A DNA stretch of 22,787 nucleotides from Choristocarpus tenellus KU-1152 (GCA_964200185.2 CAXNAD020000277.1:1-22787), one strand, 5' to 3'; counted from the stretch's first letter, positions 7,889 to 18,518 are shown. Made by a program: numbers and translations. Notes: generated from the letters alone by a model not told the origin.

Positions 7889-10800
7889 CTGAATATTAGT
7901 GCATTATAACGTTCGTAGGTGGGGGGGGAGCGAGGCACAAATCAGTCAGATAAGGGAAGTCATGGTGTACAATTTGAAATGATCTAGTCTGTGTCAGTGC
8001 TAAGCTTATCTGTCGCCACTGGCTACTCTTCCCAAGTGCAGTGAGAACAGCGTCAGCCTTCTACAACACTACTCTTAGAAATGAAAGATGAGATCTGCCA
8101 GTAAGATTTTTTTTTAAAATCTGCAACACTGTCTTGCACAAACAGCACAGTTCAAATTTGAATCCAATCATGTCATCGAGCCTAGACAACCTAACACAAG
8201 TAGTTGGGAGTCACAATCTCTGACCAACGGCACATAAACGCCAACTTTCTTAAAAAAAACCCCAACATCTGTACAAGATGCACAACACACTTTGCGGTGT
8301 CAGCATGCAGCTGTAGCAGCTCACAGGCAGCTAGGACTTACCTTCTTCTCCAGTTGGCGGGCCATGCCCTCAAGGGCAGAGCTGAGGGAAGTCACTTCCC
8401 TCCGACTAGCCTCTGTTTCCTTTGTCTTTGTCTTCAACGTCTCTGAATTTTGAATAACATAGGAGAAGGGATGAGAGGAAGGCGCACATGTACTTGTGCA
8501 CAACAATGAACATGTTTTTTTCCCAACTGGAAGGAAGCTGAGGAGGCAAAGGCATTCACCATGACTCCTTGTGTTGAGAAGAGGGCAAAGTTGACAGCCC
8601 CAGAACCGACAATGGCAAGTCGTTAGGTAATGCACTACATGTGATTAAGAGAGGACAGAACAACAACGCCAAACAGGCCCAGCACAGTCGGTTATCCAGT
8701 CATCACTGAACCTCTCCACAGCATCACCCTCAGCTACCCACTATCTGCAAGATGGTTCCTGCACTCTATCCTCAAAACAGCAATCCATACACACAAGGCA
8801 AAAGCGAACCAGGGACACACCTGATAGGCGTGCCACCTCCCTATCCAATTCAGCGTATCGCCTAGTGCTTGCCTCCAGTAGTGCCTTGAAATGTACTGCC
8901 TCTCGCCTATCTTCCACTGTCGCAATCCCCTTTGGCCCCTATGGGAACATACATGTATGAATGCAAGACATATACATGCATAGATTTGAGCAAAAAAGAC
9001 CCAATGCAATTGTAAGACTGGGAATAAGAATGACATAAGCAACTTATGAATGACATAGCCCGTGGGTATGCACTCAGAAAGAAAATAGAGTATTTCCTCT
9101 TGATTCCACCTCTTCTCATAGAAAGAGGTCAAGGGTTATGGGTGTCAACGCAACTATCTGCCCTGGAGGAACAGTGGCATCTCAATGTTTGACAACGGGC
9201 ACTAGAGGGGAGGCCACAACCACAAGGGGCTGGCTTTCCAGAAGCACGGAGAAAGAGCATGAGGGCATTGAATTGGTGGTGAGGTTTTTGCAACCTATGC
9301 AAGCCAAGCCAACTTTCATACTCTCAACTGCAACAAGTGCATGTTTGTGCTAATTGCCTCATAACATTTTCAAGACACAAACTACACTTTGAGGGTGGGG
9401 AGACAGGGGGGTGAGTCGAGGGGTATCGGGGTTGAATAATTGGCACCATTGCACTATCCAAAAGAAAATAAAAACCTGATATTAATATATTATCGGTCAA
9501 CTCATCTAGACTGTCACAATCAATAAAAAAATAATGTCGCAAAAGTCATATTTAATCTAATTTTAAATATAAACATACATCCCTCACTCAGTACCAATCC
9601 CCACTTACTAAACCTCTAAGAACACAAGGACCACACTAATGTATGACCCCAGCCCTCCCCCCTTCCCACCCTCTCTCCTCTTGGTTCCTACCTTAACCTC
9701 GCCCTCTAGCTCCGATAGCTCAAAGTTGGCTGCCATCAGTAGTGAAGGATTCACCCCTGTCACACTGGCCTTACCCTCTTCCTTCACGTTGGTGCTGTTA
9801 CCACCCACATTCCCTGCACAGTTGCTCGCCTGCTCCTGTTTGTACTCCTTGGCATTGCAAGATGTCTTTTGTTTCTGGGTTCCCTGTTCCTTGTTGATGG
9901 CTGCTTCTATGTTGCCATTGTCGCCTTTTGTGTTTGCGACTGGTGAAGAAGCAGAGGAGGCACCCACAGCAGCAGCAGCAGCAGCAGCCTCATCTTCCTT
10001 AGACTTTGCTACAGCCTTAGCCTTGAGGGTCTTGATCTCCTTACGAGCTGCCTTGAGCTCCACTTTGAGGCTCTCAATGATGCAACTGAATATGTACGGT
10101 TGGGTTTGAGGAGCAGGGTGGATGTGATGGGGGTAACGACCTCAGAAGCTTGTCAGCGCTGCACACTCAGCAAGAAGAGCATACTGTTACCTCAACTACA
10201 AAAGCATACGCAACAATGTGCTGCTGCTTGTACAGCTGTTAGCAGGCTCTAGTGGACTAACATGGAGATGCAGCATCTCTCCGCAATCAATGAGCCAACA
10301 ACTTGAAAAAAGATCCCTCTTGTTCTCGTCTGGGGTAACATCCAAAAACATCGATCATAGAATTGTTCCTGAACCCTTCAATTGTACTGTCAAATTGTAA
10401 TCTCGCATCTCAGTACCAGGGAAGTGAACAAAGAAAAAAACAGCAGTTCGTGATTTTGAGGACAAATCCAAGACTCCCGCCTTCCAGATACGGGGGGGAT
10501 CGGCAGACCAGTATGATGTAATTAATTGATACTGCCAACACACAGATATACTCATGGTGACACCAATAAGTTTCTTGCACAGAGAGTTACACTGTTCTTT
10601 CAATTCCATCCGTTCTATGCTTAACTCCCCCGCTCAATTCACTTGAAAAAGGTTCTCTCAGGGCCCTACAATATATTTTCCTTCTGGTGTAGAAAGAGCA
10701 GCAAAGACGACTCAACACCCAAAATGCCAATACACCAGGAACCTGGAATAGGATTGGTTTTCTCAGAACCATTCTGAGAAATTTCACTAAAGTGCGACAT

Positions 10801-13800
10801 TGTTCCTTTTTGCCCTGCTCAGCTGCCGTAAATCCTATTGATGTAGAGTGCAACAACATGACCAGGCAAAAGTACAGCACAGGAGAGGACATTCATTATC
10901 ATATTCATGCATTGTGCGACATCCACCACGTGGTTATTCTGGTCGAGGATTTGTTTACCTGCTGTTACCTTTCATCTTGTTCTTCCTACAGCAAGAGTCG
11001 CAGGTACTGCATGGTTTGGTACAAAAGACTGCAGTCAAGCAAGAGCCAATGGCAATATTGTGCCAAGGTGTTTTTTCCGCCCTTTTCTCATTCTTACGCA
11101 AAAAATCCAAGGCTCAATGGCATGTATGTATTCCAGGAGATCCCCCAAAATTACCATTTTGACTTCCGCCTTTGGTTATGTGGCCACCTTAATTCTCTGC
11201 ATACGATACCATGCTGCTCTGTAGCAAAAAACTAGCTTTGAATCTGCTTTAAGAGCAATGGTACAGAGGCATAAAACATGGTCTTGAATTCTTGAAACTG
11301 TTATTTCTCCTGTCTCTGTTAAACATTGAATATGTGCATATCACTATTGCTTGTTCCCTCCACCGCAGGTGTTTCTAACGTAGTCTGCACATATTTGTGA
11401 TGCTCCAGACACTCTCAAGCCTTTTCTTTCAAGTATCAAGGTAGTTGTACTTCATACAAAGCCAACCAAAACCTCGGTTAAGCTCCAAGGTTGAACAACA
11501 ACGCTACGATCAAAGGAGTCGTTCAATGTTTAAATAAAAAAAATCACTAGGTAGCTACAGTATCTCGTGCAGCATCTCCAAAGTTTATTCATAAATCCAA
11601 CCAATCACACACAGGCATTCAGCACACTGCAACTAGGAGTACAACAACATAGGATCGTAGAACATAGGTATGACTAGAGCAAACAACTTGCAAAAAAATC
11701 TCTCAACAGCACCAACCTCTACTATTAAACTACTTCTAGTAACAAAGACAGGATCAGTGTGTCCATGCAGACGATTGAAATAATTGCAAATCAAAAGTCC
11801 CACAAAGGGGAGAGGGAGGGTACCTACCGACTGCCATTGACCTCCTCCCCAGCTTTGGCGTACACTGTACGAAGAGCCTTCATGGCCCTCTCTAGTCGAG
11901 CCTGGGAGTCAGGTTGTTTTGGGAAGGGAGAAGCTGATAGATTGTGCAGACTCCGCTAGCAAAAATGGATGAACATTTATAAATAGGTGTCATTTTGGGC
12001 TAGAGCACGAGCACCTGAACTTAGACAATGCAATTACACACAAAAGGTTACATCTCTGCTAGGCGGAGAGAGGATAACTCAAACACTTAAGATGTAATTT
12101 GAATAATGAATATCATCCCTTGTACACGCACCCACATATATGAACTCAAATTTCGCTCATAAACAAGAATACATTGCAAATCAAAAAGTGTAATCAGGAG
12201 GTTTAACCTGCAAACATGCTACCAACACGTGGGGAAACCACCTAAAAAAAGGTTTCAACACCATGGGAGGTGTATATACAGGTGGTGTAGGAGAATTGTC
12301 ACACATAAACAGACCTTGAATAATATTTGTAAGTATAAGTTTACAAATCTCAGCCCAAGCACTACATACTCATATTTTACAAGATATCACAACCCCATAA
12401 GGACATATCCTGGTCAACCACGAATATACATTAGCATCATCCCACAACAGGCAAGGGCTATTGCCTACATACCTGACAAGCTGATAGGGCGATGGCAGCA
12501 TTTTGGGCTGCTGTTGCTGCAACAAGGCCATTCTGAGGATAGATGAGTGGGGTATGTAATAAGGGGTCAAGGAGCATACATCATGGTGAACAGGAGCTTG
12601 TTGGGAGGGTCATGAATCAACACATAAAGCAGATACAATCCGATATCAATGACAGCCAACTGACGCCAAAAACAGTGGCAAGGATAGCTCAAAACCACAT
12701 TGTCACTTTAAAGTTCACAAAGAGTGGGTACACAGACAACAACGGTTACCCTGTAAGCTCAAGGGTAGCACAAGTCAGGTAACCATGACCATGATTCTGG
12801 TGAAATATCACTCCAACAAAACAAGGGCAAAGGGATGCTGCCTTTACATACTATCAATACCTGGTGATGTTGAAGGTGTCCAGGCGGAAGAGGTTGCTGA
12901 TCTAGAGACATGTGCTGTGTCTGCCCCGGAACATGTCCTTGAATAGCATATTGCCCTGGGACATGACTAGCAGCAGCAAGGTGCTGGTGCTCAAGGTGCT
13001 GGTGTTGTTCAAGAAGCTGGTGTTGCTCTATGTGCTGCTGGTGCTCCAGGTGTTGTTGATGCTGATGTGGAAGGTGGTGATGTTGATGGTGTTGATGCTC
13101 ATGGTGTGGTTGTGCTGGGTGAATCTGCTGCTGGTGTAGGTGCTTCCTGACTTCCTGCTGCAGTTTTTGCAAGTGGTGACTTGACTGGAGGTAGGCCAGT
13201 CGTGTGCTCTCACATAAAATACTAGATATGCTAACATAAACACAAAACACAGCCCAAGAGAAGCCACATATACAACAGGGATGAATAACTTCACCACCCA
13301 CTGAAGTACAAGGGGGTATCGGTCAAGGTAAAAAAAAAGAAGGCACCATTGGGTTCCTATTCGTTTCCAATAATTACGTAACATTAAACCACTAAAATAT
13401 CATGTCTAGCTTGTCGCACCTGCTCGGTCTGTCCCCGACCTATTTCCATCCATTTTTGCTGGTGCTGCTGCCTGAGGGCCTCCTCACGCTGGCGTTGGCT
13501 TTGGCGCTCCTGCCGGCGTTGCATCAACTGGTACCAGCAAGGGAGATTCGGGAATTGAATTGAAGTGAGTGAAAGGCGCAAAAGGGTTGGAAGCAGGGAG
13601 ATAAAGGTAGAGACAAGATACGGAGATGTATTTACAGGTGGGGCATATGAAGTCCTGACTGTGGGGTACTCCTGCCCTCGTGCAAGTATATCTAGTAACA
13701 TCATCACAGCCTATAAATTGTCAACATCGAGACAGGGGAGCTTGGTGCCATCATCACCACCACCAGAACGCCTCTTGTCAACTCTCCTCAGCCCTGACCC

Positions 13801-16745
13801 TGGTGATACTACCCTAGCACCACAATAACAAATGAACACCAAGAAAAGATGAAAGGGAAAATCTAAATGGACAATGTACACAATGGTCATTGCTAACATT
13901 TCTACTTCTACCTGCTGGTGCTGATGTTGCTGTTGCTGGAGCTGGTGGAGTTGCAAATCTCTGTGCATCCGAATACCCTCAGCCTGGGCTGTACTCAACA
14001 GCCTCTGTTGCTGATTCTGACCCTGCATCAGCCAGCCAGGGGGAGCTTGTTGTTGGCCGCTGTAAGAATCCCTGATCTCACTCTCCTGTTTGGAAGTGAA
14101 AGCTGAAACAGTCAAATGTTGCAGCCCCACAATCTCGTAACTTGAGGGACTTCAATTTATCACAAGAACAAAACTCAAATATACACCATTGCCCTGTACC
14201 TCGTTACAATTTCAACAGAATATGAGAAAAATATGTAATTCATTCAGATTATCTGTCAATTCAAGGCATTCATGGTTAGGAAAGACTTTGAATCGAGCAA
14301 AAACAAGCCTCTGAACACAGGTCTGTCTCCACCTGACTCCCTCCTCTCCCCCCACGGTCATTGGTGTTGCCACCCCCACCACTGTTTGCAGCTCTCCCAT
14401 CCTCGGATCCCTTCACCATCCCATGAGAGGAAGTACCACCAGGAGAAGAAGGGTGAGATGACCTAATGCTATCCTTGGCAGATGACAGCGAGCTCGAGCT
14501 ATTCCAGGGGTGCAGAGTTCCTGCAGGGTCCATCGCAGCACTGCTGCTGGGGCTATTTCTTACAGCTGTAGATGGTGCTGGCGTAGATGCAATTGTGGCT
14601 GCCTTGGATGGCGCTGGAGCAATCGGAATATACGAAGAATCAGCTTTCGCCTCCAGCTGGCGGTCCCGTTGAGCAACCTGGAATTGAGCAAGGTAGAGAA
14701 CAAGGTAGGGATCAGCAGGGTGGCCGGGACACTGGTTGTGAGAACAAAAATGCATGTTATCATGAGTCAACACTGCAGTATCCATCAGTGTGGGAAAAAG
14801 ATGCACACAGGGCAATGTTACCAGAGAAAAATTGATGAGACATTATCATAGCAGTCTAAGGAGCCATGGCAAAGCACTGCGCTTGTAAATAGTTCAGGGT
14901 ATGGCATGCACAATAATAAACTCGGAAGGCCAGTGTGGTCCTCGCCTGGTCCTTGAGAAGGTGAATCTGTGCTCTCAGAAGTTCAAGTTCAGCACTGCTG
15001 GTGCCCATGCCTATGTTTGGTAAGACCTCAACCTTGCCACTGCCTCCCGCTCCAACCTTTGTCTGCCCAACACCACCTGTCCAACTACCACCACCCCTGC
15101 CAACTGTTCTTCCTCCAGGCTCAGGAACAGTAATACTGGTGTTGCTAAGGCTGGTCGCAGAGTTGATGGAAACTGTAGAAGTGGGCATGTCCAAGGAAGC
15201 TCCAGTAGTGGGAGGGGCTGGATCAATGGTCAGATCTTGGACAAACTTACGGCCTTTCGGCCTCTGATCAGCTCCATCAGAGAAGCCTGGGAGGCTGACA
15301 CACTGCGTACTCTCCTCACTCTCGCTTTCACCGCTACCAATCGATTCCCCATTGGAACTAACGACGGAAATCCCAGTGTTCTTGCCCTTGTCACTATAGA
15401 ATTTATTCGCTCTCACATTGTCTTCCAACACCTGTTCCCTTCTTGTGCTACCATCACAGGACTTGTCCTTGTGGTGGTAGGTGGAAGGTGGGTAGGGGTA
15501 CAGAGAGGGGACAAGGGAAGTAGGGACAATTAGGGGTGAGGACGACTGGGGGAATGTCATTGAAAAAGGACTGTAAGGCAAGAAACCTATCAACTCTAGA
15601 TCGTACAACACTGGTAAACACAGCAGATGGAACAGAGTCCTCTAGTACCCCACAGGTATTTTGTCTTGATTTAAGGATTTGGCGTGTACCATGAAATCAC
15701 AGACCGTTGAAATCAGTTCAAGGTAACAAAAATTGGCACCAATTGATGACAGGAAAGAGTACGGGTGCTTACAGAAACGATAAATACTGACGAAGTAGTC
15801 ATCATCCACGAACATGCGCATTCGAACTCTTTCACCTGGTTAGTCAAATACCTAATGCGACTTTCCATTGCTTGGAGGTCTCCCAGTTCCCAGCCTCCTG
15901 TGTGACTCCTGGTGTTGGTTTGAATGCTGAGGATGCGGTGATTCCGACATTTAGGAGGTGCACAGTGGAACGACATTACATAGGGGAGCCATGTGTGACA
16001 TGGTGAAGGGCCACAGAGGGGGGAAAGTGCAGGGAGTACTAAACTGTCTTACCTCGTACACTCGTACAGAGAGAACATACTACTAAGCGCATACATATAT
16101 ACACACACACATACATATATGTGCAAATTCACCCTTTCCATTCTCAGGCCAGCGACATCACATGCCATACCTGTCGCTTACTCCATCGCGTGAAGGGTGT
16201 ACGGAGGAATGGGGTTTGTCAGAACTTCCGCGCCTTCTCATATTTTGACTCCCTGTACTTGGGCATCTCGAGCCTCCCTGTCCACTCTCGCTTCCCCCTT
16301 TCCTTCGGGCCCGGTCAACTGTCTCAATGTCGCGATCGGTTGGTGTTCTACCTGTACCTGCCTCCACTTCCATGGCCCCGACATCATCCCTAGTACGTGA
16401 CACACCCCTTGTGCACCCATCGACGCACCGTTGTAATGAATCAGAAGAGCAACAGGAGTAGCCACGAGGAGCTGAGCCATGTGATTTATCATGTGAGGTG
16501 TGTTGAACTTGATCACGGGCATTAGTCACAGCTCTCTTGGAAGGAGGATCGTCTCCTTCGCCTTGATTAAACACAAGGGCCCTTGACCTTTTAGTCATGG
16601 TGTTTGTCATGATTCCTCCTCTATCTCGGCGCAAGGATGTATCCAGCGAGCTTTCAGGGGTGGGTGAATCTGCGATGGGGAGATTTGCGTTCTCGTCCAG
16701 AAGGGGATGGTTGCGGGTTACTGCGTCCCGAGAAATATTGGACAT
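7631..16745 (-). CDS. Unrecognised Gln/His-rich coiled-coil protein, 13 exons
   Basis: Exons in order: 16745-16171, 15926-15836, 15545-14946, 14677-14333, 14085-13912, 13527-13420, 13184-12861, 12532-12473, 11955-11828, 10085-9692, 8938-8821, 8442-8342, 7888-7631. They join in phase into about 1,091 residues. The ATG at 16745 is the first after an in-frame TGA nine bases upstream. Residues 1-191 are hydrophilic, with basic clusters KRSR (52-55) and PPSKR (67-71) that could be nuclear signals. Residues 223-537 are Ser/Pro/Gly-rich with a short helical LLRAQIHLLKDQ. Residues 538-739 are Gln/His-rich. Residues 760-830 and 934-1040 are predicted coiled coil by heptad reading, separated by an Ala run and a Lys/Asn-rich linker. 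The tail is Ser/Thr-rich, ending TSGFK. A scaffold or transcription-associated role is possible but not shown. Least certain are exon 2 and 6 donors, the exon 3 ends and the exon 7 start. Confidence 0.75.
8342..8442 (-). CDS. Exon 12 of the coiled-coil gene
   Basis: The acceptor is CAAAATTCAG|AG; the split codon with exon 11 gives Glu. It encodes TLKTKTKETEASRREVTSLS and then SALEGMARQLEKK, a clear coiled coil. The donor AAGAAG|GTAAGT is consensus and in phase 0. Confidence 0.9.
8821..8938 (-). CDS. Exon 11 of the coiled-coil gene
   Basis: The acceptor is TTCCCATAG|GGG. It encodes GPKGIATVEDRREAVHFKAL, then LEASTRRYAELDREVARLS with heptad-spaced Leu/Ala. The donor TATCAG|GTGTGT is in phase 1. 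Confidence 0.85.
9692..10085 (-). CDS. Exon 10 of the coiled-coil gene (Ala run)
   Basis: The acceptor is CATATTCAG|T. The helix CIIESLKVELKAARKEIKTL continues from exon 9. Next come KSKEDE, seven Ala coded by a (GCT)n-type tract (9969-9989), a Ser/Asn/Lys-rich linker, and NFELSELEGEVK before the donor AAG|GTAGGA (phase 0). The plus-strand frame 9639-10109 is a shadow. Confidence 0.85.
10086..11827 (-). other. Largest intron (1.74 kb) of the coiled-coil gene
   Basis: It is bounded by CG|GTAGGT and ATTCAG|T. Overlapping plus-strand frames at 10792-11235 lack motifs. A perfect 9-bp hairpin, TTCTCAGAA-CCA-TTCTGAGAA, sits at 10760-10780. Its length relative to the others (211-753 bp) suggests inserted repeat DNA, but no termini were found. 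Confidence 0.5.
11828..11955 (-). CDS. Exon 9 of the coiled-coil gene
   Basis: The acceptor is TTTTTGCTAG|CGG. It encodes RSLHNLSASPFPKQPDSQ and then the coiled-coil start ARLERAMKALRTVYAKAGEE. The donor AGTCG|GTAGGT ends in phase 2, and the next exon's first base completes an Arg codon. The intron that follows is the gene's longest, about 1.74 kb. Confidence 0.8.
12473..12532 (-). CDS. Exon 8 of the coiled-coil gene
   Basis: This 60-base exon has acceptor CTATCCTCAG|AAT and donor TGTCAG|GTATGT, both in phase 0. It encodes residues 740-759, the Ala-rich helix NGLVAATAAQNAAIALSACQ. The frame was chosen because it fits the phase of exons 7 and 9. Confidence 0.7.
12861..13184 (-). CDS. Exon 7 of the coiled-coil gene (His/Gln repeat)
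   Basis: The chosen acceptor CTGGCCTACCTCCAG|TCA is well formed. An upstream GTGAG|AGC at 13208 would add eight residues in the same phase. It encodes residues 632-739. After SSHHLQKLQQEVRKHLHQQQ it becomes a His/Gln tract with regular Leu/Ile (HLEHQQHIEQHQLLEQHQHL), then MSLDQQPLPPGHLQHHQ. The donor is CACCAG|GTATTG. The antisense frame here reads as Leu/Val-rich and is a shadow. Confidence 0.75.
13420..13527 (-). CDS. Exon 6 of the coiled-coil gene
   Basis: The acceptor is GGTACCAG|TTG. It encodes residues 596-631, an Arg/Gln-rich helix LMQRRQERQSQRQREEALRQ, then QHQQKWMEIGRGQTEQ. The donor GAGCAG|GTGCGA is weak but in phase 0; the frame stays open for only a few more codons before TAA. 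Confidence 0.7.
13912..14085 (-). CDS. Exon 5 of the coiled-coil gene
   Basis: The acceptor CTTTCACTTCCAAACAG has a good pyrimidine tract. It encodes residues 538-595: ESEIRDSYSGQQQAPPGWLM, then Gln-rich QNQQQRLLSTAQAEGIRMHR and LQLHQLQQQQHQHQQ. The donor is CAGCAG|GTAGAAG in phase 0. It opens the Gln/His-rich centre. Confidence 0.75.
14333..14677 (-). CDS. Exon 4 of the coiled-coil gene
   Basis: The acceptor is CAATTCCAG|GTT. It encodes residues 423-537, beginning VAQRDRQLEAKADSSYIPI, which continues the helix of exon 3. Low-complexity Ala/Pro/Ser sequence follows, then SSSLSSAKDSIRSSHPSSPG and a Gly/Asn-rich end (NSGGGGNTNDRGGRGGSQ). The donor CAG|GTGGAG is weak but in phase 0. Confidence 0.65.
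14946..15545 (-). CDS. Exon 3 of the coiled-coil gene
   Basis: The acceptor is ATTCCCCCAG|TCG. It encodes residues 223-422: a Ser/Pro/Tyr-rich start, SGESESEESTQ, a Gly-rich stretch (VGRGGGSWTGGVGQ) and a helical end SAELELLRAQIHLLKDQ. The donor is uncertain. CAG|GCGAGG at 14946/14945 would be a GC-AG intron; a weak CGA|GTTTAT at 14922/14921 adds eight residues. Both keep the frame. Confidence 0.65.
15836..15926 (-). CDS. Exon 2 of the coiled-coil gene
   Basis: The acceptor is CCGCATCCTCAG. The first base completes a Ser codon with exon 1. It encodes IQTNTRSHTGGWELGDLQ and then a short helical AMESRIRYLTNQ. The chosen donor is AACCAG|GTGAAAG (phase 0). A second donor, ATTAG|GTATTT at 15852, would pair with an alternative exon 3 acceptor (TTACAG near 15573) and also stay in frame. 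Confidence 0.5.
16091..16122. repeat. AT/AC microsatellite in intron 1
   Basis: ATACATATATACACACACAC followed by ATACATATATG is a simple dinucleotide-type repeat. Confidence 0.75.
16171..16745 (-). CDS. Exon 1 of the coiled-coil gene
   Basis: It encodes residues 1-191, starting MSNISRDAVTRNHPLL. The donor is AGCGACAG|GTATGG and the exon ends in phase 2. It is Ser/Arg/Asp/Gly-rich with basic clusters KRSR, PPSKR and RARRK. The overlapping plus-strand frames (16121-16400) are shadows. Confidence 0.75.
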
Positions 16746-16788
16746 ATCCAGTCAACCCCCACTCCACAAACCCAAGATAATATGTGTA

Positions 16789-16809
16789 GGGGTAGGGGCA
16801 GGGGTAGGG
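16789..16809 (+). promoter_or_regulatory. G-quadruplex-forming motif upstream of the gene's ATG
   Basis: Three GGGG runs and one GGG run (16789-16792, 16795-16798, 16801-16804, 16807-16809) are separated by TA, CA and TA. They lie 44-64 bases upstream of the start codon on the template strand, so the mRNA or promoter sense strand would be C-rich. A regulatory role is inference from position only. Confidence 0.35.
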
Positions 16810-16824
16810 AGCACTGTCCCTCGG

Positions 16825-17785
16825 CAACAGAAGGGAAAGGTTGTCACTCAAAGGTCCCCAGACGATATAACAGAATGGGCTGACCAAGCCTTTTGAGCAT
16901 GGCGTTGTGACTGCATCTGCACATCCCATTGGAAGAGTAATCACTTCTGAGCCCTCTTCCTCACCAAGGATTATGTCCATACTCTTCATCCACCTCAAGC
17001 GAAGGGTCCGGTAACATTTCAAGGGACCCGAGTTTCAGAATTTTACCTCTCAAAATCATCTCAACAACATCATGACAAACAAGATACAACTTTGAAGAAA
17101 TATAACTTGACAATTAGATCCCTGTACAACGAAAGCGGAAAAATCGATTATTCACAAGTGGTAAAAACTAATGCATCTTGTTGAAAATACATTTGTGTTG
17201 TTTCTCAATATGTTTTATGGGAATTGACATATTGTACCACAATATTATATTTTTGTTTGTTTTGACAATCGTATGGCGATGTTGTCATGGTTAGGCAACA
17301 ACCTTTTCTGTTTTTTTACTATAATGAAGGTGTGTATACAACAGTACTACAACAGTACTGCAACTGAAATGTTGTTGTGAAGTAGTCGGTGAAGTATGTA
17401 AGAGCTGACTCTTCAGTAAAACCCTTTTCTCTTGCTTAAAGAATAAAGCCTCCAAACCCTTTTAACAACATCACAATTACTATAGGTTCCTGGTGGAGTT
17501 CGGGAAAACTAGTCAGTGAGGAGGTGGCGAAGAAATATGGCGATGGGGGTTTGTGATCACACATCACGAAAATCCAGAATCGAGTCAGGTCCCTTTGTTT
17601 CCAGTCGGAAGTATTGTATTTTCTTAGTGTTGTGAAACATGCATCACTTCAGCTCAAAATATGAACGGTCAATACCAATAATTAATTGAAAGTGTTGGTT
17701 GTTCTGAGGAAGATATTATCTCCGTCCAAAGAAAACTACTCTAGATTGTAGTAGGAGTATGGTTTCAGAGGGAAGGTGTTGAATG
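16825..17785. other. AT-rich intergenic stretch upstream of the coiled-coil gene
   Basis: It probably holds the gene's promoter and 5' UTR. No convincing TATA box was found. A minus-strand frame (16654-17022) is out of phase with exon 1 and has no motif. At 17339-17364 a short direct repeat, (CAACAGTACT), occurs twice. Confidence 0.35.
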
Positions 17786-17789
17786 TTAG

Positions 17790-18518
17790 TTGATGTGTGA
17801 ATTGGTTAATATTTTTGAAGTTTTGTTTGAGAGCGATTTAACAGGTGTTGTCAATCCAAATAAGGATAAGTTCAATCGGACCAACAAAATTGGATGTACT
17901 CCAATAAAATTTTTGTGCTTGGCAATGGGAACACAAAGTTCACAGGACTGCGAGGCAAAAGGCCATGTGTGTATACGAGAGGGACTCCAAAGGAGGCGAA
18001 GAGTTTTTTCGGGGTACTCTTCATTTGCGTGCACTTTCCCCACTACTACTAGATACACTTTGATATGTATGATGTTTGAGAGACTTCTACATGTATGTTT
18101 TGAAGAAGAGAAAGGGGAGTTGTCTAAAAGACATCATGGAATGAGATATTTTGTATTCGACATTTGTTACATCCTCTGTCTGTTTGTGGAGGTGGGTAGG
18201 TGCTGTGTGTGTGTAGCAGTCTTCAAGTGATACAAGGGATTGCACATTACTTGGGTCCAGCCGGTTCCGTTTTTAGGTCACAATATTCTCAGTTATGACA
18301 TGCACTCTGAGTCTGCTTCTGTAGCAGAAATGACCAAAATGTGGCAAGTAAGTTTGGCCAAGCACGAAAATTTTGAGCTCCATTTTCGTCACCACTTAAC
18401 TGAGCGTGTTGTTGTAAGTTCTATTGCCCCTATGAATAATTGGGACATGCTGGTTCTGTTACAGGCGATATGTCTTGATGGCGGCTTCATAAATACCATT
18501 ATGACATTGAAGTTCTAG
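17790..18518 (+). other. Possible decayed or unrecognised coding region
   Basis: Two consecutive plus-strand frames (17790-18230, 146 codons; 18240-18518, 92 codons) look more protein-like than their surroundings. The first contains NKIGCTPIKFLCLA, which recalls the G-x-TPLH-x-A core of an ankyrin repeat; only one such unit is seen. The second contains a consensus-like donor (TT|GTAAGT near 18414) and acceptor (CTGTTACAG near 18462), so a tiny intron is possible. No confident family can be given. Confidence 0.2.

Noticed and set aside
9639-10109. Plus-strand open frame of 156 codons, Ser/Leu/Ala-rich
   Set aside because: It is the antisense of exon 10, whose phases and splice sites fit the gene. 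Its composition follows from the Lys/Ala/Ser codons on the other strand.
10340-10495. Possible third family B MITE in the large intron
   Set aside because: Short matches occur (CCAGGGAAGTGAAC; CGCCTTCCAGATAC), but the TIR core AAAGTATCT is absent at both ends and the body does not align.
10760-10780. Perfect hairpin TTCTCAGAA-CCA-TTCTGAGAA
   Set aside because: The 3-base spacing does not fit a heat-shock element (nGAAn units), and a single short hairpin in a 1.7-kb intron may be chance.
12912-13139. Plus-strand Leu/Val-rich frame that looks like membrane segments
   Set aside because: It is the antisense of the CAN-codon His/Gln tract in exon 7. TG-rich complement codons give Leu and Val automatically.
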